Source: Acidobacteriota bacterium
Lineage (GTDB): Bacteria; Acidobacteriota; UBA6911; RPQK01; JAJDTT01
NCBI GenBank assembly: GCA_028874215.1
Contig: JAPPLF010000086.1
Coordinates: 1-54,922 of the forward strand
Direction: 5' to 3'
DNA: 54,922 bases
Below the pieces are notes generated by a model. That model searched no databases. It saw nothing but the letters and a program-made list of their open reading frames with translations, and was not told where the DNA came from. The stretch's first letter is position 1. The number at the start of each line of letters is the position of its first letter. Below are positions 33,259-39,918 of the stretch, piece after piece. The position numbers and the translations under genes are program-made.

Positions 33259-34248
33259 GTGCCTCACACGCGCAAGCACAATCGTCGAAGGATAGTCGCT
33301 AAGTTAGATGATCTCGTTAGTAGATATAAGTACGATGCGCGTTCATGGTGGCCGAATTTTGTGTTTCATTATACAACACTGGAGAATGCGATCTCGATCC
33401 TGGAAAGTGGAATTCTTTATAGCCGAAATAAGGTGATAGATCGTGGACTACTCACGTCAGATAGTGCCAGCTCAAGCGTATTAGCCAATACTTCAACTGT
33501 TTATCAAAAATACGCTCGACTGTATTTTCGTCCCAAGACGCCTACTCAGTACTCAAACGAGGGAATTCGACCTCGGGACGCTGTCGTTTATGAGGCTCAT
33601 TGCCCTGTTCCGGTGTTTCTACTCTTCGACTCAAGAGACATCCTAACCCGCGAAAGCACCCGATTCTCGCGTGGATCCTTGGCAGGATTTAAACCCGGAC
33701 GTGTTGGAAAGAGAGCATCCTTTTTCGAGAAATTGCCCTTCAACAAGATCTATCATAACTCGTGGCTAGGAGAAGGCGAGAAGCGGGAGATTATAGCCCT
33801 CAGGCACGCTGAAGTGATTGTACCTGGACAGCTAGACTTGGAATCACTTCGGTATATTTGGTGCCGGTCCGAGGCGGAGAAAGAAACCTTGATTGCACTT
33901 CTCAGCAACACTCAGCGAGATAAATGGGCCAACCGGATATTTCATGGAAAAAAGTATGACCTGTTCTTCTCCAAGTGGACATATGTAGATCAGGTCACAC
34001 TTGATAAGACCCAGTTCCGATTCAACTTTAACCGTAATACAACCACTCCGGGGCCGTTCGATCTAACAGTCGTTGTAAAAGACCGCGGTACTGGAAAAGT
34101 ATTACGAGGCCGGGAGAAACAATTCGAGGCGGATGGCAGCATATCATACCAATTGCCGAAACCTATACTGAACTATACAGTTGAATTGCGTCTCGACAAC
34201 TGGCTCGCATACCGTTGCGAGTGGAAAGAACCTCTAAACCTATTTTAG
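33259..34248 (+). CDS. darT: DarT-type DNA ADP-ribosyltransferase toxin
   Basis: 329 residues from a GTG. NAD-binding and catalytic features of the DarT (DUF4433) family are present: H37 in FHYTTLENAISILESGIL, the RLYFRPKTPTQYSNEG segment at about 87-102, and the catalytic glutamate E185 in RHAEVIVPGQL. DarT modifies thymidine in single-stranded DNA and blocks replication, acting in phage defence by abortive infection. Residues about 240-329 form an additional beta-rich tail (FDLTVVVKDRGTGKVL, LNYTVELRLDNW) that the core family lacks; it may recognise DNA or an activator. Paired with the macrodomain gene just upstream. Confidence 0.83.
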   Translation: MPHTRKHNRRRIVAKLDDLVSRYKYDARSWWPNFVFHYTTLENAISILESGILYSRNKVIDRGLLTSDSASSSVLANTSTVYQKYARLYFRPKTPTQYSNEGIRPRDAVVYEAHCPVPVFLLFDSRDILTRESTRFSRGSLAGFKPGRVGKRASFFEKLPFNKIYHNSWLGEGEKREIIALRHAEVIVPGQLDLESLRYIWCRSEAEKETLIALLSNTQRDKWANRIFHGKKYDLFFSKWTYVDQVTLDKTQFRFNFNRNTTTPGPFDLTVVVKDRGTGKVLRGREKQFEADGSISYQLPKPILNYTVELRLDNWLAYRCEWKEPLNLF

Positions 34249-34280
34249 CGGAACCGTAGAATCACCGTCCGTCGCCAGCC

Positions 34281-34556
34281 TACGAGTCCATGCCGAACCA
34301 CGCCGCGTTGAACGATTCAGCCGGGCAGTACGTTGATGGAGACGTGACGACGAATGGAATTGAGTCGCTCTGGACTCTGTTCAAGCGGGCCTACTGGGGA
34401 ACGTGGCATTGGGTGTACCACACGCACTTGCAGGCTTATCTGAACGAGTTCACAGGTCGGCTGAACCAGCGGCGACTCTCCACCCTCGAGGCAATGGGCG
34501 AGATCGTCCGAGGCATGGACGGAAAGCGATTGACCTACCGGGATCTGGCAGGATAG
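34281..34556 (+). pseudogene. IS1595-type transposase remnant
   Basis: The frame gives YESMPNHAALNDSAGQYVDG then NGIESLWTLFKRAYWGTWH and LNEFTGRLNQRR, the C-terminal third of an IS1595-family DDE transposase, including the E of the catalytic triad in GIESLW. The N-terminal two thirds are absent. It is evidence of past transposition within the island. Confidence 0.82.
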
Positions 34557-34690
34557 TTTTACACCAATTCGCTGAAGGGAAACTGGTTAAGCTCTCACCC
34601 CCAACCAATCCCTCCTGACAGGACAATTGTTCCTGAAAGGAGAGTCACATGTAAAATCAGATCGGTGAAGACAGGCCGGACACATTCGCC

Positions 34691-34969
34691 TTACGGCTGA
34701 TGCCAAATGGAATTTATCTCGTCGATGGGAGGACGATCCCAATTGGAGACGACCCCCCCATAAGCGTTGATCACGCAGAGTCGATCATTGGAGTCCATGA
34801 CCGACCCAACAATTGCAAAGGCTTGCTGGGGAGTCTTTTGGGTGTGAACGTAGAATAGAGACATCTGAAACTGATACCATCTTCCCAAGTCTTTGATCGC
34901 TGTCCTGACCGCCTCGTAGTTTTGTCCAGGTTGATACAGATCGTATGCGATGAAAAGGTTGTACGCCAT
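34691..34969 (-). CDS. Cas2-like fold protein (SinR-type)
   Basis: 92 residues. MAYNLFIAYDLYQPGQNYEAV is a first strand and turn as in Cas2/SinR/VapD ferredoxin-like proteins, IKDLGRWYQFQMSLFYVHT follows with the usual W/Y and S, and SNDRLCVINAYGG is the later strand. Cas2-fold members include CRISPR integration factors and VapD-type ribonucleases. No Cas1 gene and no CRISPR repeats are nearby, so a stand-alone nuclease or binding role is likely. A coupled small gene lies 37 bases upstream. Confidence 0.55.
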   Translation of the reverse strand: MAYNLFIAYDLYQPGQNYEAVRTAIKDLGRWYQFQMSLFYVHTQKTPQQAFAIVGSVMDSNDRLCVINAYGGVVSNWDRPPIDEINSIWHQP

Positions 34970-35006
34970 ATCATCCTCCTATATGCAGGGTTGATGTGGT
35001 TCCGTT

Positions 35007-35234
35007 TTAAGTAGTCATATCCCTTTTAGAGGTTGTTTCAGAAAGCCTATTAGCAGCATCCGTAAGTGTTTTTGCCCAATCAATTGCTTCCTCCAGAGTC
35101 AGGAATATATCGAGGAACAACGGATGTTTTAGTTCATCTTCTCCGTAAGTAATACCTATATTGACTCCCACCAATCGCATTTTCTCATCACTAACAAAAC
35201 TTTCTACCTTCAATTCGGGTTGGAAACCCTGCAT
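35007..35234 (-). CDS. Hypothetical protein, 75 residues
   Basis: Not recognised. The protein (MQGFQPELKVESFVSDEKMRLVGVNI in parts) is acidic, with an apparent strand-strand-helix pattern and LTLEEAIDWAKTLTDAANRL near the end. It is on the same strand as the Cas2-like gene, with 37 bases between them. Codon use is AT-rich like its island neighbours. Confidence 0.5.
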   Translation of the reverse strand: MQGFQPELKVESFVSDEKMRLVGVNIGITYGEDELKHPLFLDIFLTLEEAIDWAKTLTDAANRLSETTSKRDMTT

Positions 35235-35438
35235 ATTTAACCTGCCTTTCTTTTTCTGTCTTGCGGTCCACAGTCCGGTGGTGTAGATTCTTGGAAAGGA
35301 GGGGCCGGTAGCGTGGAGTGACGAGTGAAATGTTCTTCAGTCGCCACTCAGCCCAGACCGGGAAGCAGGTGACATTTACTTCTCGCCTGGCCCCTCCCGA
35401 GCCCTCCTCCAACAATATATATCTTCGTGGTGTTTCCG

Positions 35439-35648
35439 TCAATTGATCAGCTGGTCCCTGCTGGAGTTGAGAAGGATTCCGAAAAATGATCCGTTCATGA
35501 GTACTAGGACGAGGAACGAGAGCGGTATCGGGATGCCGAAATGCCGGAACAGACCGTGAGCGATGCAGCCGGATCCCCACGCAAAGCTGAGCATGAACAC
35601 CACCATCATGAACTTCAGGACGAACGGCGGTAGCCGATTCATGGTCAT
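35439..35648 (-). CDS. Small membrane protein
   Basis: 69 residues from the ATG at 35648 (MTMNRLPPFVLKFMMVVFML), overlapping the stop of the upstream frame by four bases (ATGA). Two hydrophobic segments, at about 9-30 and 37-58, predict an inner-membrane hairpin. No family recognised. Confidence 0.5.
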   Translation of the reverse strand: MTMNRLPPFVLKFMMVVFMLSFAWGSGCIAHGLFRHFGIPIPLSFLVLVLMNGSFFGILLNSSRDQLIN

Positions 35649-35929
35649 TCCCGATCGATCGCTTTCCAAGACGGATCCCGGACGTAGGCACCGTGGGTGC
35701 CGGCATCATTATCCCAGCCGTTGTCGAACAGCCAGCTGTCCCCGGTGCACTCATCGAGCAGCACCCGCTTCCTGTCCACCGACAGGTCCGGAATGACGAA
35801 CACACAGTCAACGGTGGGGAGAACTTCGGTTTCCGTGGGAGTTATGAGGCGTGTAGGTGAGGGTTGCCGTCCCCCCGTTATCGTTGGTCGATTGCCCGTT
35901 GCAGATCTGCGATCGCGTTGAGCTTCCAC
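35645..35929 (-). CDS. Hypothetical protein upstream of the small membrane protein
   Basis: 94 codons; the coherent part is the last 60 residues (VDCVFVIPDLSVDRKRVLLD, then CTGDSWLFDNGWDNDAGTHG). The start is uncertain because the N-terminal third is low in character. It is translationally coupled to the small membrane protein gene. No function assigned. Confidence 0.4.
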   Translation of the reverse strand: MEAQRDRRSATGNRPTITGGRQPSPTRLITPTETEVLPTVDCVFVIPDLSVDRKRVLLDECTGDSWLFDNGWDNDAGTHGAYVRDPSWKAIDRE

Positions 35930-35980
35930 GGGCTGCTCCCAGCTTCACGCGAGCCAGCCGGCGAGAAGGCACCCCGCGGC

Positions 35981-36145
35981 ATGAGCAACCGAAAACCGAG
36001 CCGCAAGTCTCGAACCTCCAAGTACGACGAGCTCATCAGCATTCCCAACGCCACGGCAGAGGAGATTGCCCAGACCATGTTCATGGGCAAGCCGAAGCCG
36101 AAGGACGAGTGGCGCTATCTGAAACGTCGCAAGGCGAACACCTGA
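35981..36145 (+). CDS. Small basic protein, 54 residues
   Basis: Starts at ATG 35981. KYDELISIPNATAEEIAQTM and GKPKPKDEWRYLKRRK are reminiscent of short conserved proteins of unknown function found next to toxin-like genes. Highly basic N terminus. Nothing further can be said. Confidence 0.45.
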   Translation: MSNRKPSRKSRTSKYDELISIPNATAEEIAQTMFMGKPKPKDEWRYLKRRKANT

Positions 36146-36369
36146 TTCTCAGATGGCTGATCAGGTGAGCAGATCCCGAAAAAATCGTTAGAAGTATTAA
36201 CAGCCAACGTAAATTTGTTGGCATGAGTGTTTGTTCCATAAGTATCGTTAGCCCACCACCAAATACGGCAGTTAACAACACGATAATAAAACGTTTCATG
36301 TGTTGAGTATATACTGCTTGTCTGGCACTGTCACGTCTAGTCTATAAGCACTCCTTAAGCGGACGCACC

Positions 36370-37572
36370 TTATTCGCATCCAGTCGTCCTAACGACCAAG
36401 GACGCTGCATTGGCGTCATATCTGTAGAGGGTGATAGTTCCGTCCCTGATCTTCTCCACGGCATCGTCGATTGCGGCGAGAGGAACAAGGAACCATTCTC
36501 GTGGGCGCACGGGGTTGCCGAAGCGATCCTTGATCTCGATGTCAAGCCGCGCAGGGTCGAAGAAGCGATGGACGAGGCGTTCCAGCTTGCTGCGGTCGAT
36601 GTTGAATAGTTGGTAGGCGGCAACGATTTCGACATCCGCCATGAGGAAGGTCGGTTGGAGCCGCGCGCCTGCGATGCGCTCCTGAACCTCGCCGCTGGTG
36701 ACGCCGATCTTGTGGATCAGTTGTCGATGTTCTGCGATTCGAGGAAGATCGGACTTGCTCCGCAGCACATAGATCGTGCCGCTCGCTTGGTCGCCCTCCT
36801 CGGCGTGACGGTCGAAAAGCGGTCCTGCCGTCGGCTCGGTGATCCGCCGACCCGCCGGGTCCTTGTGGAGCGCCCGCTGGAGGGAGCGGCGGAGCAGGTT
36901 GCTCTCGGTCCCGTTGTCGAATATCACGCGGAGGCGAGCGTCCTTGTCACCGTACTTCTGGGTGAAGACTCGCCCCATCGATGCGACGTACGCCTTCTGT
37001 CCCCCCACTACGAAGAACCTACCGGGTTCGATCTCGGCCTTCCGCTCGAAGGGTCGTGTTATTCGAATACCCTCCTCGATCTCCCTTTGGGCTTGCTCAA
37101 AGAGCGGCCGGAACTGTTCGTAATCCCGGCACTTCGTGCGACTTGCGATTTCCTCAGCCACCCGCTTTTCGGCGCTCGACCGAACATGGCGCAGCTCGGT
37201 TATACCGGTCGCTGCCGCTTCGATTCCGAGTTCGCTGAGCAGTGCATCGTCATCCAAAGTGTCCGGAGCCTTGTCCCCGCTTCCGGCACCTTCCCTCAGC
37301 AAGCCATGCCGATCTAGCCGTGTGAGGACCTTCCGGCACTCCTCCGACTCGACGATGCGATCCAGCCGCACTGCGTAGAGTCGTTCGAAGGTATCGCGGC
37401 TCGCGGCCCGGTCGGGAGCCCGGCCATTTAGATCCATAAACCGCTGGATTTCCTCGAAACCCGCGATTATCCGACCTTCGCGGACCGTGCGGCGGAACAC
37501 CTTCTTGGGTGCGACCTCAACTCCGAGTTCGTCAAGAAGGGCAGCGTCCTGTTCGGTGAAACCCTTAGGCAC
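36370..37572 (-). CDS. GIY-YIG nuclease of the restriction-like operon
   Basis: 400 residues. A GIY-YIG nuclease domain begins near residue 260: TIYVLRSKSDLP (GIY part), HKIGVTSGEVQERIAGARL (YIG part and conserved R), and a later E in RSKLERLVHRFF. This arrangement fits the T5orf172/MUG113 branch. The N-terminal 250 residues have helix-rich segments with AELGIEAAATGITELRHVRSS-like content, possibly DNA binding. It overlaps the helicase gene by eight bases and is the last gene of the operon, so it is the likely cutting subunit of a system in which the methyltransferase and helicase are separate. Confidence 0.78.
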   Translation of the reverse strand: MPKGFTEQDAALLDELGVEVAPKKVFRRTVREGRIIAGFEEIQRFMDLNGRAPDRAASRDTFERLYAVRLDRIVESEECRKVLTRLDRHGLLREGAGSGDKAPDTLDDDALLSELGIEAAATGITELRHVRSSAEKRVAEEIASRTKCRDYEQFRPLFEQAQREIEEGIRITRPFERKAEIEPGRFFVVGGQKAYVASMGRVFTQKYGDKDARLRVIFDNGTESNLLRRSLQRALHKDPAGRRITEPTAGPLFDRHAEEGDQASGTIYVLRSKSDLPRIAEHRQLIHKIGVTSGEVQERIAGARLQPTFLMADVEIVAAYQLFNIDRSKLERLVHRFFDPARLDIEIKDRFGNPVRPREWFLVPLAAIDDAVEKIRDGTITLYRYDANAASLVVRTTGCE

Positions 37573-39628
37573 GGTCGGCCTCCGCGCTCATGCGGACCAA
37601 TACGGCGATGCCCTCGGCCATGCGTTTCTCCCAAGGATCTGCCGCGGTGATGGACGGCAGTCGACCGCGTTCCTGCTTGAATCGCCGGGCACGCCTCGCA
37701 AGATCGCGAGCCTCGTCGGGTGTGATCTGGACCTTCTTTGCCGTGATCACAGCATGCACCTGCTTGAGGCTGCTTTCGTTCATCGCCTTCGCGAGGATCG
37801 CATAGGCCGCACCGAACGGATTGATTCGGTCGATCAGGTCGATATCGAGGTCGCGCACGTCCATGAATCTCCGCACTCCGTCGATCAGGGCCGTGTTACG
37901 GACACTCGTTTCGTTATCCTCGCTGTCTTCCTGCTCTACCGAGACGGCCTGCTTGGCCACTTGGTGCAGGTTCAGCGCAGCGACCGCATGCTCGCGAACC
38001 GCTTCCTGGTCTCCTTCGTCGAGTTCCGGGAACTTCTCCTTGACGATTTTTCCCATTCGCACCTGGGTCAATTCCTCGGGCACCAATTCCCTGTCGAACA
38101 GGCCGCGCTCAACAGCGACCTTGTCTTGCATGAACGCGGCGATCACTTCGTCGAGGTCCTCCCGGCAAATGCGAGCGGCCTCATCTGTCTTTGGCTCCAC
38201 TATCCCCTTGATCTCGATCGTGATCTCACCGGTCTCGTCGTTGACCCCCGCATTGCTTCGATTCGGGTCGTAGCCCTCCTCCCCGTAGTCGAGCCCGTCG
38301 ACCGGCCCGCTTGCCTCCGTCTTCGCCGTGAAATTGAAGCGCGGAGCGAGCACCTGCTCCATAAGAAGGCTCGCCGCTATGGCCTTGAGGGTGTCGTTGA
38401 CGGCTTCTGTCACGGCCTCCTCGGAAGCGTCCGGCTCCGCGATCAGATTCGTGAAACGGGTCTGGGCCTTCCCCGGCGCATCGCGCGTCGCGCGACCGAT
38501 GATCTGTACGATCTCGGTCAGGCTTGACCTGTATCCGATGGTCAGTGCGTGGTCACACCAGATCCAGTCGAAGCCTTCCTTCGCCATCCCGAGGGCGATG
38601 ATGATGTCCACGTGGTCTCGGTCATTGTTCGATCTGGCATCCCTGAGGGCGGCGGCGACCCGGTCCCGCCGGGCGGGGTTGTCGTCTACCAAGTCGGCGA
38701 TCCGCAGCTCCCGCCCATCGGCGGCCTTGACCAGCTGGAATCCCGTCTCAGGATCCGCCCCTGTCCACTCGCCAAGCTCCTCGAGGATATGCTCCACCTC
38801 CCGAATCTTGTCCTTGGTGCTCTCGCGCGCGTTGACGCTTGGGATGTGGATGATCGTCTTCTCGGCAGGGTCGAGCACCTTCAGGATGTCGTCCGCGTAG
38901 CTACCGGTATAGAAGAAATAGCCTATGTCGAGGCGCTTCAGATGCTCGTAGCCGCTCAGCTGCTCGTAATAGGTGTAGGTGACGGTCTGGAACCGCTCCT
39001 CGTCCTCGGGCATCAGCACGGGCTCGGCATCGCCCCGGAAGTAGGAGCCCGTCATCGCTACGATATGGACCTTGTCCCGCGCCATGAGTTGGCCAACGTG
39101 GGCGCCGAGCTTATTGTCCGGGTTGGCGGAAGCGTGATGGAACTCGTCCACCGCAATCAGCCGATTGTCAAAGGCTTCCGCCCCGAATCGGTCCATGGCG
39201 AACCGGAAAGTCGCGTGCGTGCACACGAGCACTTGGTCGTCGCTCCCCAGGAACACCTTCAATGACTTGACCTTCCCACCGTCCGTGCCGGGTGCAGAAC
39301 AGAGATTCCATCTTGGCCGCACGGTCCAGTCGGCCCAGAAACCGAAATCACTGAGCGGCACGTCCGCGAAGCTCGCACCGATGGTCTTCTCTGGAACTAC
39401 GATGATCGCCTGACTGAGCCCCTGGTTCGCTAGCTTGTCGAGCGCGATGAACATGAGCGCCCGGCTCTTCCCCGAGGCTGGCGGCGATTTGACTAAAAGA
39501 TACTGCTCGCCCCGCTTTTCCCACGCCCTCTCCTGCATTGGTCGCATCCCGAACTCGTTGGACCGTGTAGTGCGTCCCGTCTGTGCGTAGTGAACGGATA
39601 ACGAGGGGATTCCCTTGGCGGAGGTCAT
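37565..39628 (-). CDS. SF2 DEAD/DEAH-type helicase of the restriction-like operon
   Basis: 687 residues. Superfamily 2 motifs: SPPASGKSRA (Walker A) near 47-57, AVDEFHHAS (Walker B/DEFH), VAMTGSYFRGD (motif III), GMAKEGFDWIWCDHALT and QIIGRATRDAPGK (motif VI). This is the translocase class of Type I and III restriction enzymes. A long helical C-terminal half follows. It overlaps its neighbours by four and eight bases, so the four genes form one unit. It probably couples ATP use to movement along DNA before cleavage by the GIY-YIG protein. Confidence 0.88.
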   Translation of the reverse strand: MTSAKGIPSLSVHYAQTGRTTRSNEFGMRPMQERAWEKRGEQYLLVKSPPASGKSRALMFIALDKLANQGLSQAIIVVPEKTIGASFADVPLSDFGFWADWTVRPRWNLCSAPGTDGGKVKSLKVFLGSDDQVLVCTHATFRFAMDRFGAEAFDNRLIAVDEFHHASANPDNKLGAHVGQLMARDKVHIVAMTGSYFRGDAEPVLMPEDEERFQTVTYTYYEQLSGYEHLKRLDIGYFFYTGSYADDILKVLDPAEKTIIHIPSVNARESTKDKIREVEHILEELGEWTGADPETGFQLVKAADGRELRIADLVDDNPARRDRVAAALRDARSNNDRDHVDIIIALGMAKEGFDWIWCDHALTIGYRSSLTEIVQIIGRATRDAPGKAQTRFTNLIAEPDASEEAVTEAVNDTLKAIAASLLMEQVLAPRFNFTAKTEASGPVDGLDYGEEGYDPNRSNAGVNDETGEITIEIKGIVEPKTDEAARICREDLDEVIAAFMQDKVAVERGLFDRELVPEELTQVRMGKIVKEKFPELDEGDQEAVREHAVAALNLHQVAKQAVSVEQEDSEDNETSVRNTALIDGVRRFMDVRDLDIDLIDRINPFGAAYAILAKAMNESSLKQVHAVITAKKVQITPDEARDLARRARRFKQERGRLPSITAADPWEKRMAEGIAVLVRMSAEADRA

Positions 39629-39918
39629 CCGAATAACTCCACGTGAGTGCCAACACGGACGAAGTTGATCGAAACCCCCGGGTTCGGCGCATCACCAACT
39701 TGATAGAAAAGATCGAAGCCCCCGCCGATATGGCAATCGCGGTGATTCGCCCGTGCGCCTCTCAGGGCATGGTCCCTCCGTTCGGGACCGAGCGGAGCCT
39801 TGGTGGCTATTAGTTGGAGCATGGAACTATGCGTCATCATCCGAACACCTCCTGTGTCGCAATCGCGATATAAGCTGTCATTCAGGTGTGCCTTGGTCAA
39901 CCCGACCCAGTCAAGCAA
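39625..39918 (-). CDS. YafQ/RelE-like toxin protein within the restriction-like operon
   Basis: 97 codons, overlapping the methyltransferase stop by eight bases and the helicase start by four. RRDHALRGARANHRDCHIGG then FDLFYQV and INFVRVGTHVELFG match the C-terminal half of YafQ-type mRNA interferases (the H and the closing GTH-ELF). The N-terminal helix of typical toxins is shortened or replaced, and the beginning of the frame has no family similarity, so the start could be the internal ATG region near residue 27. No antitoxin gene is adjacent. Its position suggests that it is a regular component of the system. Confidence 0.68.
   Translation of the reverse strand: MLDWVGLTKAHLNDSLYRDCDTGGVRMMTHSSMLQLIATKAPLGPERRDHALRGARANHRDCHIGGGFDLFYQVGDAPNPGVSINFVRVGTHVELFG

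Noticed and set aside
36081-36299. Leftward 72-codon frame with hydrophobic N terminus (MKRFIIVLLTAV)
   Set aside because: Two membrane-like segments make it possible, but its end overlaps the better-supported 54-residue gene on the other strand and no ribosome site was clear.
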